Positions 42,903 through 51,060 of a stretch of DNA of 64,000 bases are shown here, in pieces; the stretch's first letter is position 1, and each line of letters begins with the position of its first letter. The DNA lies in contig CBDAQM010000003.1 of NCBI GenBank assembly GCA_965199095.1, positions 496,001 to 560,000 on the forward strand, read 5' to 3'. The notes under the pieces are model-generated. The model had not been told where the DNA came from. It searched no databases and saw only the letters and a list, made by a program, of their open reading frames with translations. Both the position numbers and the translations under genes were made by a program. The DNA is from LMUY01 sp965199095 (GTDB taxonomy: Bacteria > Pseudomonadota > Alphaproteobacteria > Acetobacterales > Acetobacteraceae).

Positions 42903-42965
42903 CGGCAAAGCCCTTCAGATTGGCGGTATGATGCGCCAACTTCACCGTTTTCAGAAGGGGTTGCG

Positions 42966-43625
42966 ATGCCACCAGGATCCGCGGCAGCCGAGCTGACGTT
43001 CCGGCAACAGGATTTCCAAATCCGCAACGCTTTCGCAACCCCGGTCGTGCTGGCTGCGGTGGAGGAGCAGGACATGCTGAATGGGCAGTTGCTACCCCTG
43101 ATCCTGGAGCGGGCGGCTGCTTCGTCCGGCGTGGTGCGAAGCAATGTGGGCGGATGGCAATCCACGGACGACTTCGCCGAATGGTCGGGCGCCGCCGGGG
43201 CGCAGCTCATCCGGGCGGCGGTGACGTTGGCAAACAGCGTCACCGCGCTCCAGGGTGAGGCGGCGTTGGCGCGCGTGGCGGTGGATTGGACGATCAACGC
43301 ATGGGCCAACGTCAACAACGATGGCCACGGCAACGCGGCGCATCACCATCCCGGCTGCTTCTGGTCCTGCGTCTACTGGGTGCAGACCGGTGCGCCCGGC
43401 GAGGGAGGCGAGTTCGAGATCCAGGATCCCCGCGGCATCCTGCCGGGCTTCGTCGCCCCGAACCTGCGCTATGCGCTGCCCGGCTGCCTCAGCGCCGGCG
43501 GGTCCGATTTCATCACGCCCGTGGCGGGAACGCTGCTGCTGTTTCCGTCCTGGTTGGTCCATGCCGTGCGCCCATTCCGCGGCACCCAGCCCCGCGTGTC
43601 CGTGGCGATCAACCTGGCGCCTTAA
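42966..43625 (+). CDS. Putative 2OG-Fe(II) oxygenase (TIGR02466 type)
   Basis: A 219-residue protein of the TIGR02466 group of presumed 2-oxoglutarate/iron(II) dioxygenases. Candidate iron ligands are His in HHHPGCFWSCVYWVQ and His in LLLFPSWLVHAVRPF, with Arg in RGTQPRVSVAINL as the 2OG-binding residue. WTINAWANVNNDGH is also typical. The substrate is unknown. It is divergent from accD (64 bp), and a palindromic element follows its stop. Confidence 0.8.
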   Translation: MPPGSAAAELTFRQQDFQIRNAFATPVVLAAVEEQDMLNGQLLPLILERAAASSGVVRSNVGGWQSTDDFAEWSGAAGAQLIRAAVTLANSVTALQGEAALARVAVDWTINAWANVNNDGHGNAAHHHPGCFWSCVYWVQTGAPGEGGEFEIQDPRGILPGFVAPNLRYALPGCLSAGGSDFITPVAGTLLLFPSWLVHAVRPFRGTQPRVSVAINLAP

Positions 43626-43630
43626 AGCGG

Positions 43631-43737
43631 GATTGTTTGAGGCTGACGGCAGTGTTCCTCCCTTTCCCTCGGGGTGAGGGTCCGACGCGCAGGACCTTGG
43701 ACTTGGCCCTCACCCACCCTCTCCCAGAGGGAGAGGG
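43631..43737. repeat. Dispersed palindromic element, copy 4
   Basis: Starts GATTGTTTGAGG six bases after the oxygenase stop and contains CTCCCTTTCCCTCGGGGTGAGGG. After a short spacer come CCCTCACCC (43707-43715) and the perfect hairpin CCCTCTCCC-AGA-GGGAGAGGG (43717-43737). Order and sequence follow copy 3 at 31471-31596. It sits between the convergent oxygenase and hpnK genes, a likely terminator position. Confidence 0.85.
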
Positions 43738-43746
43738 TTTTTGAGA

Positions 43747-44595
43747 TCACGCGCCGTAGACGGTCCGCACTGGCAAGGCCGCCGCGACCGCGGGGTCGAG
43801 CAGCGTGGCAAGCTCCCCGGCATGCTGGTAGCCGGGCATCACCGTCTTGAGGGTGGCATCCTGGGACGTCGCGGGATGGAAATACAATTCGCTCACACCA
43901 GGCGGCAGCATCGGAGCGAGGCGCAGCAGGCGGTCCGCCGTCATCTGACCGGTCCAGCGGATGCCGAACACATGGTCGTTCGTCTGCAGCCCGGCGCGGC
44001 GGGCCTGCCGCCGCAACAGCGCGGACCATCGGTACAACGCCCGTCCGCCGAGGCCGACATCGTCCCCCAGCGCCGCCATCACCGCTGGCGGCTCCGCCGG
44101 GATGCGGAGGGCGGGCAGGCCGTGACGGCGCCCTTCCTCAATCAGCATCCGCCCGACCGTCGGGTGCAGATGCATGTGCTTGTGGGCGTTTGCGTGGTCC
44201 AGCCGCAACCCTGTCCGCGCGAAGGCGGCGAACTGGGCGGCGATCTCTGCCCTCAATTGACGCCGCACTCGGGGATCGAAGAAATAGCGGACGCCGAGGC
44301 CAAGCTGGTCCGAGGGGAAGCCCGGGGTGATCGCACGCCCGACAAGGAGGCGAGGGATGCGGTACGGGTCCAGCACGGCCGGACCTTCAATCACCACGAG
44401 GTGCAAACCAACCCGTAGGTCTGGCATGCGGCGCGCCCGCTCCACCGCGTCGGCCGCTTCTGGTCCCGCGACCATCAGGCTGGCCGTGCTCAGGATGCCG
44501 TGGCGATGCGCCTGCTCGACCGCCTCGTTGACCGCGCGGGACAGCCCGAAATCGTCCGCCGAGATGATGACCCGGCGGTCGGCCGCACTGCTCAG
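43747..44595 (-). CDS. hpnK: Hopanoid biosynthesis protein HpnK (YdjC/ChbG deacetylase fold)
   Basis: Carbohydrate-deacetylase-like protein of the YdjC superfamily, expected to de-N-acetylate the GlcNAc-hopanoid made by HpnI. The metal-site motif ISADDFGLSRAVNEAV lies in frame but upstream of the first ATG (44475). No ATG, GTG or TTG is available before it. A CTG at 44595, overlapping the hpnJ stop as CTGA, gives 282 residues and keeps the motif at 12-27. Further marks: VGLHLVVIEG, LRLDHANAHKHMHLHP, YFHPATSQD. Family call firm, start inferred. Confidence 0.82.
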   Translation of the reverse strand: MSSAADRRVIISADDFGLSRAVNEAVEQAHRHGILSTASLMVAGPEAADAVERARRMPDLRVGLHLVVIEGPAVLDPYRIPRLLVGRAITPGFPSDQLGLGVRYFFDPRVRRQLRAEIAAQFAAFARTGLRLDHANAHKHMHLHPTVGRMLIEEGRRHGLPALRIPAEPPAVMAALGDDVGLGGRALYRWSALLRRQARRAGLQTNDHVFGIRWTGQMTADRLLRLAPMLPPGVSELYFHPATSQDATLKTVMPGYQHAGELATLLDPAVAAALPVRTVYGA

Positions 44596-46022
44596 GCGGC
44601 CTTGTTCCGGTCGCGCATGAATTGGAAGAACTCCACGCCCTCCCGCAGCCGTCGCTTCATCATTTGCGGGCTGCGGACCATTTCCCCCACGATGGAGGCG
44701 ATCTTCGGAGCGCGGAAGTAGAACCGCTTGTAGAACACCTCGACGCTGTCGAAGATCTCACCATGGGTGAGCACGCCGGGATAGTTGAGCGGCGCGATCT
44801 GGATGCCCGTCTCGTCGATCAACTCGGCATGGTCCTCGCTCAACCAGCCATTCTCCAGCGCCTGCTTGTGCAGGAACGTGCCGGGATACGGTGCGGCGAG
44901 GGAGACTTGCAGGGTGTGCGGGTTGATTTCGGTGGCGAACTTGATGGTCTGCTCGATCGTCTCCTTCGTCTCGCCGGGCAGGCCCAGGATGAAGGTGCCG
45001 TGGATCTTGATCCCCAACTCGTGGCAGTCGCGGGTGAACCGCTTCGCCACGTCGATCAGCATGCCTTTCTTGATGTTGTGCAGGATTTGCTGGTTGCCGC
45101 TCTCATACCCCACCAGCAGCAGCCGCAAACCATTGTCCTTCAGCACCTTCAGCGTCTCGCGCGGTACGTTCGCCTTCGCGTTGCAGGACCAGGTGACGCC
45201 GAGCCTGCCCAGTTCGCGCGCGATCGCCTCGGCGCGGGGGAGGTCGTCGGTGAAGGTGTCGTCGTCGAAGAAAAACTCGCGCACTTGCGGGAACATCTTC
45301 TGCGCGGCGGCGATCTCCGCGGCCACATGGGCAGGGCTGCGCGTGCGGTAGCGATGGCCCCCCACCGTCTGCGGCCACAGGCAGAAGGTGCAGCGCGATT
45401 TGCAGCCTCGCCCGGTGTAGATCGAAATATACGGGTGCAGCAGGTAGCCGATGAAGTAATCCTCGATCCGCAGATCCCGCTTATACACGTCGGTTACGAA
45501 CGGCAGCGAATCCATGTTCTCGATCATGGCGCGGTCCTTGTTGTGGACCACGCTGCCTGCGGCATCACGGTAGGAGATGCCGTCCACGTCCTTGAGCGCC
45601 CGTCCCTCGGCGATCTCCTGGATGGTGAAATCGAACTCGTTGCGGGCGACGAAGTCGATGCAGGCGCCGCCGTTCAGGCTTTCGGCCGGCTGGACTGCGA
45701 CTTTGGCGCCCACGAAGCCGATCGTCAGGGAAGGCTTGGCCTCCTTCAACGCCTGCGCCACCTTCACGTCGGACGCGAAGGAGGGGGTGGAGGTATGCAC
45801 CACCACCATGTCGCTGTCCTTCGCCGCCGCGAGCACCGGATCCATGCCAAGGCCCGCCGGCGGTGCGTCGATCAGCTTGCTGCCCTCCACCAAGGCGGCA
45901 GGCTGGGCCAGCCAGGTTGGATACCAGAAGGAGCGGATTTCACGTTTGGCCTGGTAGCGGGATCCGGCGCCGCCGTCGAACCCACCAAAGGACGGGGGTT
46001 GCAGGAACAACGTCTTCATCAT
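44592..46022 (-). CDS. hpnJ: Hopanoid biosynthesis radical SAM protein HpnJ
   Basis: B12-binding-type radical SAM enzyme (476 residues), known in hopanoid producers for ring contraction of the head-group sugar to the cyclitol. An N-terminal cobalamin-binding-like domain (VVVHTSTPSFASDVKVAQAL) precedes the cluster motif YTGRGCKSRCTFCLW. FFFDDDTFTDDLPRAEAIAR and GTFILGLPGETKETIEQTIK are radical SAM landmarks. Two tandem ATGs, 46022 and 46019. Four bases separate it from hpnI. Confidence 0.95.
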   Translation of the reverse strand: MMKTLFLQPPSFGGFDGGAGSRYQAKREIRSFWYPTWLAQPAALVEGSKLIDAPPAGLGMDPVLAAAKDSDMVVVHTSTPSFASDVKVAQALKEAKPSLTIGFVGAKVAVQPAESLNGGACIDFVARNEFDFTIQEIAEGRALKDVDGISYRDAAGSVVHNKDRAMIENMDSLPFVTDVYKRDLRIEDYFIGYLLHPYISIYTGRGCKSRCTFCLWPQTVGGHRYRTRSPAHVAAEIAAAQKMFPQVREFFFDDDTFTDDLPRAEAIARELGRLGVTWSCNAKANVPRETLKVLKDNGLRLLLVGYESGNQQILHNIKKGMLIDVAKRFTRDCHELGIKIHGTFILGLPGETKETIEQTIKFATEINPHTLQVSLAAPYPGTFLHKQALENGWLSEDHAELIDETGIQIAPLNYPGVLTHGEIFDSVEVFYKRFYFRAPKIASIVGEMVRSPQMMKRRLREGVEFFQFMRDRNKAA

Positions 46023-46026
46023 GTCT

Positions 46027-47181
46027 CTATCCTTTGCCCGCCACCAGGCGCGGGGGCGAGATATGGAGAATGTGTCCCCGCCAGGCAACTTGGTTGCCGC
46101 CGTAACTGGCGAGGATCACGGCGACCGACATCAGGTCGCGCACCGGCAGCAGCCAGACCGACACGGCGATCGGCAAGCCCAAGATCGCGTTGACCGCCAG
46201 CATGGCCGCATACCGCACCATCCAGGCCATGGCGAACAGCATCAGCGTCCAAGGCTGGAACCCGGACAACACCATGGCAAGCCCGGACCAGAAAAGCGGA
46301 TATTGCAGGGATGACAGGCCGAACCCGACCGGCGCCAGCGACTGGATGGTGCGGCCCCAGCGCAACTCATGCGCGAACAAGTGCGAGACGTGCCGTTCCG
46401 GCACCGTCGTCTCCGGCATCGTGGAGGCCAAGGCCACGCTCTGGCCCCGGGCCGTCACCAGACGGCCGAGCACGGCGTCGTCGGCCAAGTGGTGCACCAG
46501 GGCGTGCAGCCCGCCAATGCCTTCCAGCATGTCCCGCCGCAGCGCCATGGTGGCGCCCAGGCAATCCTGCCGGCCCAGCAGACGCGCCAGCAACGCGCCC
46601 GGCAGGAAGCTGTGGTTGATCTGCACCGCGCCCAGCCGGGCCGCCACGGTCCGCGTCGCCTGCAGCCCGGTGTAGAGGGTCGTCACCAGGCCGACGCCCG
46701 GCCGCTCCAGCTCGGCAACCAGGTCGCACAGGTATCCGGCGGGGGCGTGGATGTCGCTGTCGGCAATCACGATCAGGTCATGCGCCGCATGCGGATACAT
46801 GTTGATCAGGTTGCTGACCTTGCGATTGATGCCGTGCTGGGCCGGATCGACGACGACAGCGATGTCGATGTGGGGAAAGCGGGCGCGAAGCCGGCGCAGG
46901 ACATGCAATGCCGGGTCAGAGGCATCGTGCAAGCCGAAGACGATCTGGAAATCAGGATAGTCCTGGTTGCAAAAAGAGGCGAGCGCCTCCTCCAACAGCG
47001 GTTCGTCGCCGTGCAAGGGCTTCAAGATGGTGATCGGCGGCTGCCGGCTGTTTGACCGGCCATGACGGCGGCTGTGGCGGCGGACGACCCACCAACCCAT
47101 CACGGCCTGCAGCAACCCGGCAAGCGTTACGACTGCGGCCAGGCCAGCCAAATACAGCGTCAAAGACGGCATCGATATCAC
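46027..47181 (-). CDS. hpnI: Hopanoid biosynthesis glycosyltransferase HpnI
   Basis: Membrane glycosyltransferase family 2 protein (384 residues) expected to transfer GlcNAc to bacteriohopanetetrol. It has an N-terminal membrane helix, PPITILKPLHGDEPLLEEAL, the donor-site DxD in LIVIADSDIHAPAGYL, LGATMALRRDMLEGIGG, LADDAVLGRLV and RWGRTIQSLAP, then C-terminal membrane segments. The GTG at 47181 overlaps the hpnM stop (GTGA); an ATG at 47172 is an alternative. Confidence 0.93.
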   Translation of the reverse strand: MISMPSLTLYLAGLAAVVTLAGLLQAVMGWWVVRRHSRRHGRSNSRQPPITILKPLHGDEPLLEEALASFCNQDYPDFQIVFGLHDASDPALHVLRRLRARFPHIDIAVVVDPAQHGINRKVSNLINMYPHAAHDLIVIADSDIHAPAGYLCDLVAELERPGVGLVTTLYTGLQATRTVAARLGAVQINHSFLPGALLARLLGRQDCLGATMALRRDMLEGIGGLHALVHHLADDAVLGRLVTARGQSVALASTMPETTVPERHVSHLFAHELRWGRTIQSLAPVGFGLSSLQYPLFWSGLAMVLSGFQPWTLMLFAMAWMVRYAAMLAVNAILGLPIAVSVWLLPVRDLMSVAVILASYGGNQVAWRGHILHISPPRLVAGKG

Positions 47182-47786
47182 GGAACGCCAGCGCTGCCGG
47201 AAAGGTCTGTCACCTTCTTGCGCAGGCTGGCCAGGAGCGCCATCGGGCCGCCGCTTTCCAGCATGCCCCGGAAGTCGGACCGCTGCACCGCCACCCGGCT
47301 GATCGAACCGTCCAACAACACGTCCACGGCACGCCAGCCGGCAGCGCCCTGCCGCATGACGTAGTCGATACGGGCGGGATCACCCTGTTTGGGCGTTATG
47401 TGCGTGGCGACGACCTGCTCGGCGCCGACGCTGCGGGTCTCGGGATCGATCTCGAAGCGCTCGCCACTGAAGGAGGAGAAGTTGCTGACGTAGCTGGCGA
47501 CCGTGAAGCGCAGGAATTGCGCCTCAAGCTCCTGCTGCTGCTCCGGGGTAAAGGTCCGCCAGCGGGGTCCGACTGATGTCTGGAGGATCGTGTCCAGGTC
47601 AAACGTGTTCTGCACGATCGGGCTCAGCGTCGCATAACGCTGGGCGAAGGGCGTGGCCTTGCCGTCATGCATGATCTGCAACAGGCCGTCATCCAAGGCG
47701 GCCACCGGGGCAGCCGCCGCGGAGTCGGCAGCATGTGCTGAGGTTGCAAGCAGCAACGTGCCCAGCAGGGCGATGATCCGCATCAT
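47178..47786 (-). CDS. hpnM: Hopanoid-associated periplasmic protein HpnM (MlaC-like)
   Basis: A 202-residue exported protein of the MlaC/Ttg2D family, associated with hopanoid loci. Signal peptide MRIIALLGTLLLATSAHAAD. RYATLSPIVQNTFDLDTILQ, EAQFLRFTVASYVSNFSSFS and VDVLLDGSISRVAVQRSDFR match the lipid-binding MlaC fold. It probably helps move hopanoid or phospholipid across the periplasm. The ATG overlaps the dxs stop codon. HpnN, the usual transporter partner, is not in the window. Confidence 0.92.
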   Translation of the reverse strand: MMRIIALLGTLLLATSAHAADSAAAAPVAALDDGLLQIMHDGKATPFAQRYATLSPIVQNTFDLDTILQTSVGPRWRTFTPEQQQELEAQFLRFTVASYVSNFSSFSGERFEIDPETRSVGAEQVVATHITPKQGDPARIDYVMRQGAAGWRAVDVLLDGSISRVAVQRSDFRGMLESGGPMALLASLRKKVTDLSGSAGVP

Positions 47787-49714
47787 AGGCCCGACGCCTT
47801 CCTGGTAGTCCGCAGCCCGATCGCCTCGACCACGGTGCGTACGATGTCCTTTGCGGTGAGGCCGGCCTCGATGATTTGGGCGGCGGGGGTGTTGTGGTCG
47901 ATGAAGCGGTCGGGCAGCACCATCGGGCGGATCTTCAGCCCGCCATCCAGCAGCCCGGCCCAGGCCAGGTGCTGCATCACGGCCGAACCAAACCCGCCGA
48001 CCGACCCGTCCTCGATCGTCACCAGCACCGCGTGCTCCCGCGCCAGGCGCTCCAGCAGCGCCGTGTCCAGCGGCTTGGCGAAGCGCGCATCCGCCACCGT
48101 CGTGGGCAGCCCGCGCGCCGCCAACTCGTCCGCCGCCACCAGCGCCTCCGCCAGGCGCGGACCCAGGCTCAGGATCGCCACCTCGGCGCCCCTTGCCTCG
48201 CGCACGATGCGGCCGCGGCCGATCGGCAGGGGCGTGCCGCGGGCCGGCAAGGCCAGCCCGGTGCCCTCGCCGCGCGGGTATCGCACCGCGGACGGCCCGG
48301 CATCATACGCCGCCTGCGTCGCCACCATGTGCACCAGCTCCACCTCATCGGACGGCGCCATCAGCACCAGGCCGGGCAGGCAGCCCAGGAACGCCAGGTC
48401 GAAGCTGCCGGCATGCGTGGCGCCATCCGCCCCCACCAGCCCGGCCCGGTCCAGCCCGAACCGCACCGGCAGGCCCTGGATCGCCACGTCGTGCACCACC
48501 TGGTCGTAGGCCCGCTGCAGGAACGTGCTGTAGATGGCGCAGAACGGCACCATCCCCTCCGTCGCCATGCCCGCCGCGAACGTCACCGCATGCTGCTCGG
48601 CGATCCCCACGTCGAAGCAGCGCTCCGGAAAGCGCTTGGCGAACCGGTCCAGCCCGGTGCCGGACGGCATCGCCGCGGTGATCGCCACCACCCGCGGGTT
48701 GGCCTCCGCCTCCGCGATCAGCGCGTCGGCGAACACCCGCGTGTAGCTGGGCGGGCCGGGCGGCGCCTTCACCTGCTCGCCGGTCACCACGTTGAAGCGG
48801 CTGACGGCGTGCAGCTTGTCCGCACTCGCCTCCGCCGGGGCGTAGCCGCGGCCCTTCTGCGTGATCGCGTGCACCAGGATCGGGCCGCTCTCCTCCGCGT
48901 CGCGCACGTTGCGCAGCACCGGCAGCAGGTGGTCCAGGTTGTGGCCGTCGATCGGGCCCAGATAGTAGAAGCCCAGCTCCTCGAACAGCGTGCCGCCGGT
49001 CAGGATGCCGCGGGCGTATTCCTCCGCCCGCTTGGCCGTCTTGGCCACGCCGGACGGGAAGCGCCGCGCCATGCGGGCGGCCAGGTCGCGCAGGTTGAGG
49101 TAGGAGTTGCTGCTCAGCAGCCGGGTCAAATAGGCGCTCATCGCGCCGACCGGCGGGGCGATCGACATCTCGTTGTCGTTCAGCACCACCACCAGCCGCG
49201 CCTTCATGGCGCCGGCATTGTTCATCGCCTCGTAGGCCATCCCGGCGCTCATCGCGCCGTCGCCGATCACCGCGATGACGGTGCGCGGCTGGCCCAGCAG
49301 CTCGGACGCCACGGCCATGCCCAGCCCGGCGGAGATCGAGGTGGAGGAGTGCGCGGCGCCGAACGGGTCATACTCGCTCTCGGAGCGGCGGGTGAAGCCG
49401 GACAGGCCGCCGGGTTGGCGCAGGGTGCGGATGCGGTCGCGCCGGCCGGTGATGATCTTGTGCGGGTAGCATTGGTGGCCCACGTCCCAGATCACCCGGT
49501 CGGAGGGCGTGTCGAACACGGCGTGCAGCGCGACCGTCAGCTCCACCACGCCCAGGCTGGCGCCCAGATGCCCACCCGTGGTGCTCACCGCGTCGATCGT
49601 CTCCGCCCGCAACTCGTCCGCCAGTTGGCGCAACTGCTCGCCCGACAGGTTGCGCAGGTCCGACGGGAACCGGACACGGTCCAGCAGCGGGGTCGCGGGG
49701 CGGGGCGGCAGCAT
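47783..49714 (-). CDS. dxs: 1-deoxy-D-xylulose-5-phosphate synthase Dxs
   Basis: First MEP-pathway enzyme (643 residues), condensing pyruvate and glyceraldehyde 3-phosphate with thiamine diphosphate. The transketolase fold shows GGHLGASLGVVELTVALH, VIGDGAMSAGMAYEAMNNAG (ThDP motif), DVGIAEQHAVTFAAGMA, RAGLVGADGATHAGSFDLAF and RYPRGEG. The ATG at 49714 has GAGGTGA as Shine-Dalgarno; a GTG at 49723 overlaps that site and is less likely. It is co-transcribed with ispA upstream and hpnM downstream. Confidence 0.96.
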   Translation of the reverse strand: MLPPRPATPLLDRVRFPSDLRNLSGEQLRQLADELRAETIDAVSTTGGHLGASLGVVELTVALHAVFDTPSDRVIWDVGHQCYPHKIITGRRDRIRTLRQPGGLSGFTRRSESEYDPFGAAHSSTSISAGLGMAVASELLGQPRTVIAVIGDGAMSAGMAYEAMNNAGAMKARLVVVLNDNEMSIAPPVGAMSAYLTRLLSSNSYLNLRDLAARMARRFPSGVAKTAKRAEEYARGILTGGTLFEELGFYYLGPIDGHNLDHLLPVLRNVRDAEESGPILVHAITQKGRGYAPAEASADKLHAVSRFNVVTGEQVKAPPGPPSYTRVFADALIAEAEANPRVVAITAAMPSGTGLDRFAKRFPERCFDVGIAEQHAVTFAAGMATEGMVPFCAIYSTFLQRAYDQVVHDVAIQGLPVRFGLDRAGLVGADGATHAGSFDLAFLGCLPGLVLMAPSDEVELVHMVATQAAYDAGPSAVRYPRGEGTGLALPARGTPLPIGRGRIVREARGAEVAILSLGPRLAEALVAADELAARGLPTTVADARFAKPLDTALLERLAREHAVLVTIEDGSVGGFGSAVMQHLAWAGLLDGGLKIRPMVLPDRFIDHNTPAAQIIEAGLTAKDIVRTVVEAIGLRTTRKASGL

Positions 49715-49727
49715 CGGCGCGTTCACC

Positions 49728-50645
49728 TCAATACCCCCGCGATACGACGTAGCTGGCCAGGTCGCGCAACCGCGCGGCGCGGGCGCCGAACATATCAAGG
49801 TGGGAGGCAGCCTCATCGCTCAGCGAGCGGGCATGGGCAGTCGCCTGTTCCAGGCCGAGCAGGGCGACGAGCGTCGCCTTCCCGGCCGCGGCGTCCTTGC
49901 CTGCGGTTTTCCCGATCGCGCTGGTGTCGCCGGCGGCATCCAGCACATCATCGGCAATCTGGAACGCAGCACCCAGGTCACGGCCGTAGGCGGCGATCTG
50001 CGCCTGGGCGGTGGCGCTTGCCCGCCCCAGGATGGCGCCCGCCTCGGCACTGTATTGGATAAGCCGGCCGGTCTTCAGCGCCTGCATGCGGGCCACCTCG
50101 GCGACCCCGAGCATCCGGCCTTCGGCAGCCATGTCGATCATCTGGCCCCCCGCCATGCCCCGCGCCCCGCTCGCTGCGCCCAACGCCGCGACAAGCTCAC
50201 ATCGCGCAAGCGGGTCGGGATGGGTCGCGGCCTGTGCCAGCACCTCAAACGCCTGCGCCTGCAAAGCGTCGCCGGCTAAAATGGCGGTGGCCTCGTCAAA
50301 CGCGCGATGGGTGCTCGGCTGGCCGCGCCGCAGGTCATCGTCATCCATCGCCGGCAGGTCGTCATGCACCAGAGAATAGGCGTGCAACATCTCCACCGAG
50401 GCGGCGACCCGCGCAGCCTGCGCCTGCGGCACATCGAACAGCCCGGCGATCTCCAGCACAAGAAAGCCACGCAGCCGCTTTCCGCCGTTGAGGCTGGCGT
50501 AGCGCATGGCTTCGATCAGCCGGCCCTCCGCACCGGTGGGCTGCCCGAGCAAGGACTCCAACGCCGCCTCGGTAATCCGGGCGGCCTTGGCCATCGCCGC
50601 CGACAATGCATCGGCGTTGGAACGCAAGAGCGAATCAGCCGACAT
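49728..50645 (-). CDS. ispA: Polyprenyl diphosphate synthase (farnesyl diphosphate synthase type)
   Basis: trans-Prenyltransferase (305 residues) building farnesyl diphosphate, the substrate of the squalene-forming HpnC/HpnD enzymes. First Asp-rich motif LVHDDLPAMDDDDLRRG (DDxxxxD type of bacterial FPP synthases), second motif FQIADDVLDAAGDTSAIGK, and GGKRLRGFLVLE and KTGRLIQYSAEAGAIL between them. It heads the ispA-dxs-hpnMIJK unit. A GGPP synthase is the alternative, but the context favours FPP. Confidence 0.92.
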   Translation of the reverse strand: MSADSLLRSNADALSAAMAKAARITEAALESLLGQPTGAEGRLIEAMRYASLNGGKRLRGFLVLEIAGLFDVPQAQAARVAASVEMLHAYSLVHDDLPAMDDDDLRRGQPSTHRAFDEATAILAGDALQAQAFEVLAQAATHPDPLARCELVAALGAASGARGMAGGQMIDMAAEGRMLGVAEVARMQALKTGRLIQYSAEAGAILGRASATAQAQIAAYGRDLGAAFQIADDVLDAAGDTSAIGKTAGKDAAAGKATLVALLGLEQATAHARSLSDEAASHLDMFGARAARLRDLASYVVSRGY

Positions 50646-51060
50646 CCATGACCCTGACCACAGACACGCCCCTCCGGAAAGCGTGGAATCGAACCCTCCA
50701 GAAGGAAGGGCCGGGGAGGCATACGTCTCTCAAAGAAGCACCGCCACTTCGCCTTATGCAAGATGTGGAGGGGTCTGACGCATAAACATGCGTCTCCCGC
50801 GCAACATATTCCCAGACATGTGGTGCGCCTTTGCCACGGCTGATTGCTCTGGTCTGACGCAGATGGCAAGATACCGGGTGTTGATGACGATGCAACCAAG
50901 ACATTCGTGGCGCAGCGACAGCCCGGCTCCGGTGGCAATCCGTTGGCCATGCACCGGTCCCGGAACCACTAACTTTCCCAGGACTTTGCATTGGACGAGG
51001 AAATAGCCGACACCTGGCAGGTGCGAGGAGCCAGGCCCTTGGCAAAGGAGATTGAGGTCG
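50646..51060. promoter_or_regulatory. Divergent intergenic region between ispA and hpnH
   Basis: 415 bp without a convincing gene. It must hold the start signals of both divergent hopanoid units. Visible: an 11-bp direct repeat GGTCTGACGCA at 50772-50782 and 50851-50861, a perfect hairpin GACGCAT-AAAC-ATGCGTC (50777-50794), and AAGGAG at 51045-51050 as hpnH Shine-Dalgarno. The base composition is lower in GC than the flanking genes. No clear sigma-70 pair could be fixed by eye. Confidence 0.5.

Noticed and set aside
47876..50062. Long plus-strand frame opposite dxs and ispA
   Set aside because: It crosses two well-supported genes and its translation is Arg/Gln/His-rich without motifs; the minus strand has all Dxs and prenyltransferase motifs.
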